A DNA stretch of 54,851 nucleotides, taken from assembly GCF_008868155.1 (NCBI RefSeq), contig NZ_WBKR01000015.1, positions 1 through 54,851 on the forward strand, in the 5' to 3' direction. Origin of the DNA: Micromonospora sp. ALFpr18c. Its GTDB lineage: Bacteria > Actinomycetota > Actinomycetes > Mycobacteriales > Micromonosporaceae. Of this stretch, positions 15,806 to 23,427 are shown in pieces (the stretch's first letter is position 1; each line of letters opens with the position of its first letter). The notes beneath the pieces are model-generated. The model searched no databases and was not told where the DNA came from. It was given only the letters and a program-made list of their open reading frames with translations. Both the position numbers and the translations under genes were made by a program.

Positions 15806-16513
15806 CTACTCGGCCGCCGGGCGGGTCCGCTTGGTGGCCCGGGGCAGCTTCGCCGACGGGGTGGCGGCGGGCGTGGCGGCCTTCGGGGCGCGGGCGGCCT
15901 TCTTGACGGCGGCCGGCTTCGCCTCGGCGATCTCGGCCACCTCCGCCGGGGTCGACACCTCGGTCGGGGTCGACACCTCGCCGGCAGCCGGGGCGGTGGT
16001 CTCGGCCGGGCTGGTGGTCGACGTCACGGCCTGGGTGGCCTCGATGTCGGCGTTGACCGTCTCGGCGGCCTCCAGCACACCGGCGCCGACGACCCGCTCA
16101 CCGCGGGCGACCAGGGCACCGTACGCGGCGAACGCCCGCTCCTGTGCGGCCTGGGCGCTCGCGACCACCACGGCGGCGTTGCGGGTCGCGGCCGCGCGCA
16201 GCTTGTCGAGGTCGGCGACCTCGCGCAGCTTGGCCAGATCGGCCGACTCGCGGAGCTTGGCGAGGTCCAGTTCGGCCTGTGCCCGGCCGCGCAGGGTGCC
16301 GGCGGTCTCGTTGGCGGTGCGCAGCGTCTCGGTGGCCTTCTGGCGCAGCTCGAAGCCGGTCAGCACGGCCCGCCCGCCCAGGTCGGCGACGACCCGGGTG
16401 CCGAGGACACCGACCACGGTCGGCAGCTTGCGCAGCTGCTCGAGGGCCAGCTCTCCGGCGCCGGCGGCGGCGTAGATCGGGGCGGGGATGCGGTTCGTCT
16501 TCGGCTCGGTCAT
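15806..16513 (-). CDS. HbhA-like heparin-binding hemagglutinin homologue
   Basis: A 235-residue protein resembling mycobacterial HbhA. The N-terminal half is a long alpha-helical coiled coil (from LEQLRKLPTVVGVLGTRVV through repeated DLAKLRE units at about residues 82-105). The C-terminal third is alanine, proline and lysine rich (AKPAAVKKAARAPKAATPAA) like the basic tail that binds sulfated glycans in HbhA. No signal peptide is seen, as for HbhA itself. The ATG overlaps the stop of the upstream HTH gene (ATGA), a pairing that recurs in mycobacteria. Role in a non-pathogen is unknown. Confidence 0.82.
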   Translation of the reverse strand: MTEPKTNRIPAPIYAAAGAGELALEQLRKLPTVVGVLGTRVVADLGGRAVLTGFELRQKATETLRTANETAGTLRGRAQAELDLAKLRESADLAKLREVADLDKLRAAATRNAAVVVASAQAAQERAFAAYGALVARGERVVGAGVLEAAETVNADIEATQAVTSTTSPAETTAPAAGEVSTPTEVSTPAEVAEIAEAKPAAVKKAARAPKAATPAATPSAKLPRATKRTRPAAE

Positions 16514-17142
16514 GACGTCTCCTCTTCGGCCGCCTCGGCGGCCTTCCGGACCGCCGGACCGGCGGCCTTCTTCTCGGGGGTGTTCGTGCTGCCCGGGGCG
16601 GGAGCGGTGCCCGCCTCGGTGACGGCGACCGACTCGAGCACGGCCTCGGTCGGAGTGCCGCCTGCGGTGGTGGGGCCGGTGGCGGCGAGGTTGGCCACGT
16701 CGGCCGGCTGGTCGGCGACATCGGTCGGGGTCGTCGTCCCGGCCGTGTTGCCGGTGGCGGTCGCGCCGGGGGTCTCGGCGGCGGCCTGAGCCTCGGTCAG
16801 CCGGGCGTTCTCCCGGCGGAACGTCTCGTAGATCTGGCTGAGGGACTGCTTCTGGGCCATCGTCAGGTCGGTGTCCACGGCGATGGCGGCGAGCACACCG
16901 TGGCCCTCCTTGTCGTCGAGCAGCCCGGCCCGCAGGTACATCGCCGGGGTGGAGACCCGCAGCGCGCTGGCCAGCTGCTGGAGCACCTCGGCGCTGGGCT
17001 TGCGCAGGCCGCGCTCGATCTGGCTGAGGTACGGGTTGCTGACTCCCGCCTGCTCGGCGAGCTGCCGCAGCGAGATCTTGGCGTTGCGCCGTAGATCGCG
17101 GATGAACCCGCCGACGTCGGGAAGGTCCTTCGGTGTGGCCAT
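16510..17142 (-). CDS. XRE-family HTH transcriptional regulator
   Basis: A 210-residue regulator with an N-terminal XRE helix-turn-helix (LRQLAEQAGVSNPYLSQIER, about residues 25-44), a short helical region ending at RRENARLTEAQ, and a long low-complexity Ala/Thr/Pro/Glu tail. The HTH half is close to the regulator encoded next to hbhA in mycobacteria. The ATG lies 7 nt after TAGCGT (17150-17155), indicating a leaderless transcript. An in-frame ATG further upstream would place the promoter inside the coding region and is rejected. Its stop overlaps the HbhA-like gene start. Confidence 0.88.
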   Translation of the reverse strand: MATPKDLPDVGGFIRDLRRNAKISLRQLAEQAGVSNPYLSQIERGLRKPSAEVLQQLASALRVSTPAMYLRAGLLDDKEGHGVLAAIAVDTDLTMAQKQSLSQIYETFRRENARLTEAQAAAETPGATATGNTAGTTTPTDVADQPADVANLAATGPTTAGGTPTEAVLESVAVTEAGTAPAPGSTNTPEKKAAGPAVRKAAEAAEEETS

Positions 17143-17149
17143 GAGACTG

Positions 17150-17201
17150 ACGCTAGACGGCCCTGCTAGCTCCTGCAAGCAAAACGCTAACCAGAGTTAG
17201 C
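17150..17201 (-). promoter_or_regulatory. Leaderless promoter and possible autoregulatory sites of the HTH-hbhA pair
   Basis: The -10 is TAGCGT (17150-17155) and a -35-like TTGCAG lies 17 nt upstream (17173-17178). Over and upstream of the -35 are GCTAGC (17165-17170), GCAAGC, and an inverted repeat GCTAAC-n4-GTTAGC (17186-17201). This repeated GC(T/A)A(A/G)C pattern could be the regulator's own operator. A divergent hydrolase promoter begins 41 bp further on. Confidence 0.5.
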
Positions 17202-17254
17202 AAGGTCTCAACGTCCCATTTGCGTGCCGCCCCTCCGGTCCGTACGGTCCCTCC

Positions 17255-18052
17255 GTGCACAAGATCACAGTCAATGGATCAGCCATCGCGTACGACGAGG
17301 TCGGCACCGGTTCGCCGGTCGTCCTGCTGCACGCCGGCATCACCGACCGCCGGATGTGGCGCGGACAGGTCCCGGCGCTCGCCGCCCGGCACCGGGTGAT
17401 CGTTCCGGACCTGCGCGGTTACGGCGACTCCGAGCTGCCCCCGACGCCGTTCGCGCACCACGACGACGTGGCCGGCCTGCTGGACGCGCTCGACCTGCCC
17501 CGGGCCGCCCTGGTCGGCTGCTCGTTCGGTGGATCGGTGGCCATCGACACCGCGCTGGCCCACCCGGACCGGGTGAGCGCGCTCGCGCTGTTCGACACGG
17601 CGGTCTCCGGCAACGAGTGGTCCGACGAGGCGAACGACCTCTGGGACAGCCTGGTCGGCGAGGTCGACCCGGACGATTTCGTCGCCGGGGCCGCCGGTGA
17701 GGTGCGGTTCTGGGTGGTCGGTCCGGGCCGCCAGCCGGCCGACGTCGACCCCGAGCTGATCGCGTTCGCGCAGGAGATGGACCAGCGGGCGCTCGCCGCC
17801 GAGCTGGCGCTCGGCGCGGTCGAGGTGGGCGAACTGTCGCCGCCGGCGATCGGCCGCCTCGGCGAACTGCGGATGCCCGTCCTGGTCACCGCCGGCGCCG
17901 CCGACGTGCCGGACATCAGCCGGCTCGCCGACCGGATCGCCGCCGAGGCGCCCAACGCGGTACGACTGCCCGACGTGCCGGACGCCGCGCACCTGCTGCC
18001 GCTGGAGCGCCCCGAGCCGGTCAACGCCGCCCTGCTCGACTTCCTGGCCTGA
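17255..18052 (+). CDS. Alpha/beta hydrolase
   Basis: A 265-residue alpha/beta hydrolase. The oxyanion segment is VVLLHAGITDRRMW, the nucleophile elbow is VGCSFGGSVA (serine near residue 91), and the closing AAHLLPLERP supplies the catalytic histidine near residue 247. The GTG start follows TACGGT (17243-17248) after 6 nt, so the transcript should be leaderless. It is divergent from the HTH-hbhA operon. Substrate unknown; the family includes carboxylesterases and 3-oxoadipate enol-lactonase-like enzymes. Confidence 0.88.
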   Translation: MHKITVNGSAIAYDEVGTGSPVVLLHAGITDRRMWRGQVPALAARHRVIVPDLRGYGDSELPPTPFAHHDDVAGLLDALDLPRAALVGCSFGGSVAIDTALAHPDRVSALALFDTAVSGNEWSDEANDLWDSLVGEVDPDDFVAGAAGEVRFWVVGPGRQPADVDPELIAFAQEMDQRALAAELALGAVEVGELSPPAIGRLGELRMPVLVTAGAADVPDISRLADRIAAEAPNAVRLPDVPDAAHLLPLERPEPVNAALLDFLA

Positions 18053-18060
18053 TCGACCCC

Positions 18061-18123
18061 CGGTCGGCGGTCGGCGGTCGGCGGTCGGCGGTCGGCGGTC
18101 GGCGGTCGGCGGTCGGCGGTCGG
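18061..18123. repeat. Nine tandem copies of a 7-bp unit (CGGTCGG)
   Basis: The 63 bp are nine uninterrupted exact copies of CGGTCGG, starting 8 nt after the hydrolase stop. Perfect copies suggest recent expansion by slippage, so the number may vary between strains. The array is outside any gene and just before a terminator. Confidence 0.95.
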
Positions 18124-18130
18124 ACGAGCC

Positions 18131-18168
18131 TGATGCCTCAGAGTCATATTGATGACTCTGAGGCATCA
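18131..18168. terminator. 17-bp perfect hairpin
   Basis: Arms 18131-18147 and 18152-18168 are exact complements with a 4-nt loop. The hairpin lies between the hydrolase and the convergent asparaginase gene and would serve both directions. Its A/T content is higher than the surroundings, and it may belong to a dispersed repeat family; that is not testable here. Confidence 0.8.
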
Positions 18169-18274
18169 CCGTCATGACGAGTGGGCCACCCGGCAGGCCG
18201 CCGGGCCCCATCCAGCCGGCTCCGCCACCAGCCAGCGGCCTCAGGCCGCCGGGCCAGCCACGCCGCGACACGGT

Positions 18275-19234
18275 TTACCAGAGCGGACGGACCGCGCCCA
18301 CCGGCACCCCGCCGCCGAAGAGCGGCACCTCGGCGTACTCGGTCAGCACCGGGGCGTCCACGCCGAGCCGGCGTAGCGCGGAGACCAACACCGGCATCCG
18401 GGCGCGGTCGGCGCCGTCGTCGATCTTCAGTGCGACGGCGCCGACACCCGGCAGCCCGACCGCGATCACACCCTCGGCGCCGATCTTCGCCAGCAGGCCC
18501 GGGACGCCGCGCATCAACCTGGTGTCATCGGCACGGGTGCCGCCGACGATCTCCGGGTGCGCACGCATCGCGTCGGCGACCGCGCGAGGCGTCGAGCCGG
18601 GCTCGGCCTCGACCAGCCGCAGGTACGCCCCGGCCAGGCCGGTCAGCGACACCGCGAGCACCGGGGCGCCACAGCCGTCCACCCCCACCGCCGCCGCCTG
18701 CTCGCCGGTGAACTCCTCGATGGCGGCCCGCAACCCCTGCTGCAACGGGTGCTCCGGTCGCCAGTAGCCGTCCAGCGGCCACCCGGCGGCCTGGCAGGTC
18801 AGCAGCATCCCGCTGTGCTTGCCGGAACAGTTCATCTGCACCCTGCTCGGGCCGCCACCGGCGCGCAGGACCGCCTCCCGGGCCGCCGCGCCCACCGGCA
18901 GATCGGGCGGACAGTGCAGGGCCGCGGCATCGAGCCCGGCCCGGTCCAGCAGCGCGCCGACCCGGGCCAGATGGAAGTCCTCGCCCGCGTGGCTCGCCGA
19001 CACCAGCGCCAGATCGGCCGGGTCGGTCAGCGGCAGGCCGGCACGGAGCATCCCGATCGTCTGCATCGGCTTGCTGGCCGAACGGGGAAAGACCGGAGAG
19101 GCCACGTCCCCGGCGACGGCCACCGGCACACCGGCGGCGTCCAGCACCACCGCCGAGCCGCGATGCACGCCCTCCACGAACCCGGACCGGACCACCTCGG
19201 CGAGCGGCGCGCCGCCCTCGTACGTCTTTACCAC
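18275..19234 (-). CDS. Type II (rhizobial AnsA-like) asparaginase
   Basis: A 319-residue member of the thermolabile/rhizobial-type L-asparaginase family, which converts asparagine to aspartate and ammonia. It is distinct from the E. coli AnsA/AnsB fold. Conserved segments are VFPRSASKPMQTI near residue 49, LVSASHAGEDFH near residue 77, and MNCSGKHSGMLLTCQAAGWP near residue 133, where the SxKxS serines and lysine catalyse. No signal peptide is present, so it is cytoplasmic. GTG start; an in-frame second GTA codon follows. It is probably independent of the next gene, which starts 94 nt further along. Confidence 0.9.
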   Translation of the reverse strand: MVKTYEGGAPLAEVVRSGFVEGVHRGSAVVLDAAGVPVAVAGDVASPVFPRSASKPMQTIGMLRAGLPLTDPADLALVSASHAGEDFHLARVGALLDRAGLDAAALHCPPDLPVGAAAREAVLRAGGGPSRVQMNCSGKHSGMLLTCQAAGWPLDGYWRPEHPLQQGLRAAIEEFTGEQAAAVGVDGCGAPVLAVSLTGLAGAYLRLVEAEPGSTPRAVADAMRAHPEIVGGTRADDTRLMRGVPGLLAKIGAEGVIAVGLPGVGAVALKIDDGADRARMPVLVSALRRLGVDAPVLTEYAEVPLFGGGVPVGAVRPLW

Positions 19235-19328
19235 GTGCTGGACGGTACCGACGCTTCTGGGGGCACCGGCGGCGGGGTGACCAGGACGTCCACCGCCCGG
19301 GTGACAGGGGCGCGGGACGGCCGCGTCC

Positions 19329-20156
19329 TTACAGTCCGAGCAGCTCGCGGGCCTCGGTGGTGGTCAGCGGTGGGCGCTGGGCGAGCTGCGCGAAGCCGAC
19401 CGCGCGGGCGACCAGTTGCATGTTGGACTCCACCGGGCGCCCCTTCGCGTACGTCACCGTGTCCTCCATGCCGACGCGCAGGTGCCCACCGGTCGACAGT
19501 GCGGCCAGCATGACCGGGATGGTGCTGCGACCGATGCCGGTGGCCGAGAAAGTGGTGCCCTCCGGCAGGTCCCGCAGCATCCGGTGAGCCGCGACCAACG
19601 TCTCGGTGGTGCCCGGCATGCCGCCCGGCACACCCATCACGAAGTCGACGTGCACGTGCCCGCCGGCCGGCAGTCCGTACCTGCCGAGCAGCCGCTGCAA
19701 CGCGGAAAGGTGGCCGAGGTCGAAGATCTCGTACTCCGGCACGATCCCCCGGTCCTGCATACGGCCGTGCAGGTCGACGATGAACTCCCACCGGTTGAGG
19801 AAGACGTCCTCACCGAAGTTGACCGTGCCCATCGTGCACGAGGCCATGTCCGGTCGGGCGTCGAGCACCGCGAGTCGGGCGGACTCCGGGTCGGTCACCG
19901 CGCCGCCGCTGGACAGCTGCACGATCAGGTCGGTGGTCTCCCGCAACGCCGCCACCGTCTCGGCCAGGCGTGCCGGGTCGAGGGTGGGCCGTGCCGCGTC
20001 GTCACGGATGTGGACGTGGATCACGGCGGCACCGAGCGCCTCGCACTCCTTGGCGGTGCGCAGCAGCTCGTCGAGGGTCACCGGCAGGGCCGGCACCTCC
20101 GCCTTGGCCGACTCCGCCCCGGTCGGGGCCACCGTGATCAACGTCCCTGTCGTCAT
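19329..20156 (-). CDS. BKACE-family beta-keto acid cleavage enzyme (DUF849)
   Basis: A 275-residue TIM-barrel protein of the BKACE family, whose members use acetyl-CoA and a divalent metal to cleave beta-keto acids. The metal-binding strand reads AAVIHVHIRDD near residue 44 and the second histidine-rich strand GGHVHVDFVMGVPGG near residue 171. C-terminal HLRVGMEDTVTYAKG is also characteristic. The specific keto acid (for example 3-keto-5-aminohexanoate) cannot be assigned. The ATG is chosen where homology starts (MTTGTLITVAPTGAE). The gene ends 24 bp before the folate-binding YgfZ gene start on the same strand side. Confidence 0.88.
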   Translation of the reverse strand: MTTGTLITVAPTGAESAKAEVPALPVTLDELLRTAKECEALGAAVIHVHIRDDAARPTLDPARLAETVAALRETTDLIVQLSSGGAVTDPESARLAVLDARPDMASCTMGTVNFGEDVFLNRWEFIVDLHGRMQDRGIVPEYEIFDLGHLSALQRLLGRYGLPAGGHVHVDFVMGVPGGMPGTTETLVAAHRMLRDLPEGTTFSATGIGRSTIPVMLAALSTGGHLRVGMEDTVTYAKGRPVESNMQLVARAVGFAQLAQRPPLTTTEARELLGL

Positions 20157-20179
20157 GCCGGCGATCCTAGACGGCCGGG

Positions 20180-21292
20180 TCAGGACGGGTCGATCGCCGC
20201 CGCCGTCTCGCCGATCCGCAGGGCGGCGTCGTCCGGAACGTTCCGCTTCAGCACGGCGAGGGCAACCTGGCCCAACTCGTGGTGCAGCACGGCGGTGCCG
20301 ACGAAGCCCACCGTCCGGCCGTCGAGGGTCACCGGCGTACCGGCGGTCGGCGGCTGGTCGGTGGTCACCCCGTCCAGATGCAGCAGTACGAGGCGACGCG
20401 GCGGCCGGCCCATGTTGTGCACCCGGGCCACCGTCTCCTGACCCCGGTAGCAGCCCTTGTCCAGGTGCACGGCAGGGCCGATCAGATCCACCTCGGCCGG
20501 GATGGTCCGGTGGTCGGTGTCCACCCCGACCCGGGGCCGGCGGGCGGCCACCCGGATCGCCTCGTACGCCCACAGGCCCGCCACCGGCACGCCCGCGCCT
20601 CGCAGCTCCGCCACCACCTGGTCCATCGCCGAGCGGGGCACCAGCAGGTCCACGCCGAGCGGCCAGCGCCGGGCCCAGCCGCCGACGGGCAGCGGTCGTA
20701 CGTCGTACCGAACGCTCGCCCGCGGTGGGACGGCGCCGGCGGCGAACTTCGGACCGGGCACCGCGACCAGGTCCGGTTCGGCCAGCCCGGTCACCCCGAG
20801 CGTGCCCAGCGCCTCCGTGGCCGCGGGGCCGACCAGCGACAGCAGCGCCCGCTCGGCGGTGGCGTCGCGCGGGTCGACCTTGCTGAAGAACCGCATCTTC
20901 TCCAGGTAGGTCAACAGGCCCTCGGTCGCGCCGGGCTCGGTGTCCAGCCAGGCGGTCTCGCCGTCCTCGGCGACCAGGGCGTGCTGCTCGACGTGCCCGT
21001 GCGGGGACAGCACCAGCAACTCGGTGCCGTCACCGGCGGCCAGCGCCGTCAGGTGCTGCGAAGTGATCGTGTGCAGCCAGCCGGCGCGGTCCTCCCCGGG
21101 CACCGCGATGACGCCCCGGTGCGACCGGTCGACGAGTCCGACCTCGGTGTCCAGGGTGCGCTGCTCGCGCAGCGGGTCGCCATAGTGCGCGGCGACCCCC
21201 CGCACCCCGGCCGCGACGTGCGCCGGATCGGGCTGGTCGCGGCTGGCCTCGTCGATGCTCTCGACGGCCACCGCACCCGCGATGTCGATCAT
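20180..21292 (-). CDS. ygfZ: YgfZ/GcvT-like folate-binding Fe-S maintenance protein
   Basis: A 370-residue folate-binding protein that helps mature or repair some iron-sulfur enzymes. The diagnostic motif KGCYRGQE lies near residue 280, with its essential cysteine intact. The GcvT-like folate domain (GWLHTITSQHLTALAAGDGT near residue 70) and the C-terminal barrel are present. The ATG overlaps the stop of the Fur-family gene (ATGA), so the two are translated together. Joint expression of a metal regulator with an Fe-S repair protein makes biological sense but is inference. Confidence 0.92.
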   Translation of the reverse strand: MIDIAGAVAVESIDEASRDQPDPAHVAAGVRGVAAHYGDPLREQRTLDTEVGLVDRSHRGVIAVPGEDRAGWLHTITSQHLTALAAGDGTELLVLSPHGHVEQHALVAEDGETAWLDTEPGATEGLLTYLEKMRFFSKVDPRDATAERALLSLVGPAATEALGTLGVTGLAEPDLVAVPGPKFAAGAVPPRASVRYDVRPLPVGGWARRWPLGVDLLVPRSAMDQVVAELRGAGVPVAGLWAYEAIRVAARRPRVGVDTDHRTIPAEVDLIGPAVHLDKGCYRGQETVARVHNMGRPPRRLVLLHLDGVTTDQPPTAGTPVTLDGRTVGFVGTAVLHHELGQVALAVLKRNVPDDAALRIGETAAAIDPS

Positions 21293-21717
21293 TTGTGGTC
21301 CCCGTTCTCGCAGCGTGCGCAGACGCCGAAGAGTGACACGTGCCCGATGTCCACCCGGAAACCCCGCTGGGCGGCCAACTCGTCGCTGAGCGGACGGAAC
21401 AGCTCCGGATCGACCTCGTCGATCGCGCCGCACTCCCGGCAGACCAGGTGGACGTGTTGGTGCTCACCCGCCGCGTGATAGGTCGGCGAGCCGTGGGAGA
21501 GATGGGTGTGGGTCACCAGGCCGAGCCGTTCCAGCAGCTCCAGCGTGCGGTAGATGGTGGTGATGTTGACGCCGGCGGCGACCTCCCGGACAGCGGTGTG
21601 CACCTGCTCCGGTGTGGCGTGGCCCAGATCGAGCACCGCCTGGAGGACGAGCTGCCGCTGGGCTGTCAGCCGCAGCCCACGGGCCCGGAGCATTTCCGCG
21701 AGGGAGGATTCGGACAC
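21289..21717 (-). CDS. Fur-family metalloregulator
   Basis: A 142-residue Fur/Zur/PerR-type repressor. The winged helix includes RLTAQRQLVLQAVLDLGHAT and NITTIYRTLELLERLGLV. The dimer domain has the histidine cluster HQHVHLVCRECG and two CxxC pairs (Cys93/Cys96 and Cys133/Cys136) forming a structural zinc site. Whether it senses iron, zinc or peroxide cannot be decided. The GTG start lies 6 nt after a near-consensus TATGAT (21724-21729); a GTG or ATG 10 codons upstream would begin before that promoter and is rejected. It overlaps the YgfZ gene by four bases. Confidence 0.93.
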   Translation of the reverse strand: MSESSLAEMLRARGLRLTAQRQLVLQAVLDLGHATPEQVHTAVREVAAGVNITTIYRTLELLERLGLVTHTHLSHGSPTYHAAGEHQHVHLVCRECGAIDEVDPELFRPLSDELAAQRGFRVDIGHVSLFGVCARCENGDHK

Positions 21718-21723
21718 CGTCCG

Positions 21724-21729
21724 ATCATA
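21724..21729 (-). promoter_or_regulatory. -10 box TATGAT of the leaderless fur transcript
   Basis: TATGAT ends 6 nt before the GTG at 21717, the classic leaderless layout. A possible -10 for the divergent aminotransferase gene, TACGCT (21763-21768), lies 8 nt before its ATG, leaving only 59 bp between the two start codons. Confidence 0.75.
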
Positions 21730-21776
21730 GTTCGCCGATCGCGCCACCCCCCTGCGCGCCGCTACGCTGCACGGTC

Positions 21777-22649
21777 ATGGTGACCTCCTCCGCTGGCACG
21801 GTCCCGGCCGCACGGATCGCCGTGCTCGGGCGGGGCCTGATCCCGGTCGACGAGCCGGTGCTCCGCGGCGACGACCTGGGCGTCCTGCGCGGCGACGGGC
21901 TCTTCGAGTCCATGCACCTGCGTCAGGGCCGGCCGTGGCTGCGCGACGAGCACCTGGCCCGGCTGACCACGGCGGCCGCGGCCGTCGACCTGGAGCTACC
22001 CCCCACCGACACGCTGATCGACCTGCTCGACACGGTCCGCGCGGGCTGGCCCGCCCAGATCGAGGGTGCGCTGCGGCTGGTCTGCACCCGGGGCTCGGAG
22101 GCCGGTGGGGCACCGACCGTCTACGCCACGCTGACCGAGGTGCCGGCGTCGTCCCGGGCGGCGCGGCGGAACGGGATCACCGTGGCCGTCCTGCCGCTGG
22201 GGGTGCCCGCCGACGCGCGTACCGGACTGGACTGGTTGCCGGCCGGCATCAAGTCCACCTCGTACGCGGTCAACAGCGCCGCCCGCCGCTGGGCACAGCG
22301 GGCCGGGGTGGACGACGTGCTCTGGGTCTCCTCCGACGGGTACGCCCTGGAAGGGCCCACCGCCAACGTGGTGTGGCTCACCGGGGACACGCTCTGCACG
22401 GTGCCGGCCGCCACCACCGGCATCCTGCCCGGCACGACCGTGGCCTGGCTGCTCGCCCACGCCGACGAGCTGGGCCTGAGCGCCGCCGAACGGATGGTCA
22501 CGCCGGCGGAGCTGCACGCCGCGGACGGGGTCTGGTTCAGTTCGTCGGTCCGTGGGCTCACCGAGGTCCGGATGCTGGACGGGGTGCGTCGGGACCACTG
22601 CCCGCGCACCCCCGCCCTGCACGCCGTGCTGGGCTTTCCCGTCGGCTGA
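21777..22649 (+). CDS. pabC: Class IV aminotransferase, aminodeoxychorismate lyase-like
   Basis: A 290-residue PLP enzyme of fold type IV. The catalytic lysine lies in LPAGIKSTSYAVNSAARRWA near residue 160, the phosphate-binding glutamate segment in YALEGPTANVVWL near residue 190, and the TGILPGTTVAWLL motif near residue 213. The family includes aminodeoxychorismate lyase, branched-chain aminotransferase and D-amino acid aminotransferase. The LGVLRGDGLFES start is most like PabC, which makes 4-aminobenzoate for folate. The symbol is therefore a best guess. TACGCT is 8 nt before the ATG, so the transcript may be leaderless. Confidence 0.8.
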   Translation: MVTSSAGTVPAARIAVLGRGLIPVDEPVLRGDDLGVLRGDGLFESMHLRQGRPWLRDEHLARLTTAAAAVDLELPPTDTLIDLLDTVRAGWPAQIEGALRLVCTRGSEAGGAPTVYATLTEVPASSRAARRNGITVAVLPLGVPADARTGLDWLPAGIKSTSYAVNSAARRWAQRAGVDDVLWVSSDGYALEGPTANVVWLTGDTLCTVPAATTGILPGTTVAWLLAHADELGLSAAERMVTPAELHAADGVWFSSSVRGLTEVRMLDGVRRDHCPRTPALHAVLGFPVG

Positions 22650-22664
22650 CGGTCAGCCGCCGAC
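22641..22664. terminator. Hairpin built from two convergent gene ends
   Basis: GTCGGCTGAC (22641-22650) pairs with the segment 22652-22664 apart from one bulge. The stem contains the stop codons of both convergent genes (TGA at 22647-22649 and TCA at 22653-22655). A bidirectional terminator encoded partly by coding sequence is the simplest reading. Confidence 0.65.
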
Positions 22665-23243
22665 CCGGATGAGCCGGGCGGACAGGTGCGGGCTGAGCCC
22701 GTGCCCCATCGCCGCCATCTCCTGGGCGTACAGCAACGCACCCTCGACGATGCCGAACAGTCGGTGCCCGGCGGTGACCTCCTTGGCGGTCGGCGTCCGG
22801 ACGACCGCGTCGGTGGCGAACTCGACCTGGGTGCCGGTGCGCTTGCCAAGGTGCAGCTCCATCACGCCGGTCGGCGTGGTCAGCAGGGCCTCCAGCTCGT
22901 CGGTGGCCCGGCCGTCCACCAGGACCGGCCGCCACCAGCCGACCTCCCGCCCGGCGGGGCGGACCGGCCGGCTCTGCTCGTCGAGAATCCAGGCACGGGA
23001 CTCGTAGTGCAGGAACGGTCGGCCGTCGTGGCTGATCCGGATCTCCTGCGCGTAGTCGAAGTCCTCGATGGTGGGGAAACCACCCTTGCCCCGGCCACGC
23101 CACAGACCGATGTAGGGCAGCAGGCCGTCCAACGCGGGGTGCAGCTTCGGCCCGACCCGCAGGTCGTAGCTCTCCTCGTACGGGTACTCCTCGACGGGCG
23201 GCGCGTTCAGCCACGGTGGCTGCAGCGGGTTGTCCTCGCTCAC
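22653..23243 (-). CDS. Nitrobindin/FABP-like heme-binding protein (DUF1794)
   Basis: A 196-residue beta-barrel protein of the nitrobindin family, which binds ferric heme and reacts with nitric oxide or peroxynitrite. The signature GLWRGRGKGGFPTIEDF lies near residue 46, with the conserved GxWxGxG loop. The heme-ligand histidine is likely the one near the C-terminus (TAGHRLFG near residue 160 or MGHGLSPHL). The N-terminal 25 residues are an extension. GTG start with GAAGG upstream. It is preceded by a small membrane-protein gene on the same strand. Confidence 0.9.
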   Translation of the reverse strand: MSEDNPLQPPWLNAPPVEEYPYEESYDLRVGPKLHPALDGLLPYIGLWRGRGKGGFPTIEDFDYAQEIRISHDGRPFLHYESRAWILDEQSRPVRPAGREVGWWRPVLVDGRATDELEALLTTPTGVMELHLGKRTGTQVEFATDAVVRTPTAKEVTAGHRLFGIVEGALLYAQEMAAMGHGLSPHLSARLIRVGG

Positions 23244-23298
23244 AGGGCAACCTTCGTTCGCGACTGCGGGGCTCGCAACCCCGGCTCACTCCTCGCGC

Positions 23299-23403
23299 TC
23301 ACCAACGTCCTCTCGATATGCGTACGGCAAGGTAGACCAGGCCACCGGCGAGCCCGCCCAGGCCGGCGACCAGCAGGCTGACGAACCCGATCTCGGTAAC
23401 CAT
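23299..23403 (-). CDS. 34-residue single-span membrane protein
   Basis: The protein starts MVTEIGFVSLLVAGLGGLAG and ends with a basic tail, KISRGRW-like (VRISRGRW). It is one hydrophobic helix with positive residues after it, so the C-terminus should face the cytoplasm. The ATG lies 7 nt after TAGGAT (23411-23416), a strong leaderless signal; a second ATG at 23412 falls inside that box and is rejected. It is encoded 55 nt ahead of the nitrobindin gene and probably shares its transcript. Function unknown; too short for most gene callers. Confidence 0.72.
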   Translation of the reverse strand: MVTEIGFVSLLVAGLGGLAGGLVYLAVRISRGRW

Positions 23404-23410
23404 CCCGACC

Positions 23411-23420
23411 ATCCTATGCT
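23411..23420. promoter_or_regulatory. Overlapping divergent -10 boxes
   Basis: TAGGAT (minus strand, 23411-23416) and TATGCT (plus strand, 23415-23420) share two base pairs. Each is 7 nt from its own ATG (23403 minus, 23428 plus). Both genes are therefore predicted to be leaderless, and the two polymerase sites cannot be occupied together. Confidence 0.75.
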
Positions 23421-23427
23421 GGGCCAC

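Noticed and set aside
18061..18123. CRISPR-like array
   Set aside because: The unit is only 7 bp with no spacers; it is a simple tandem repeat.
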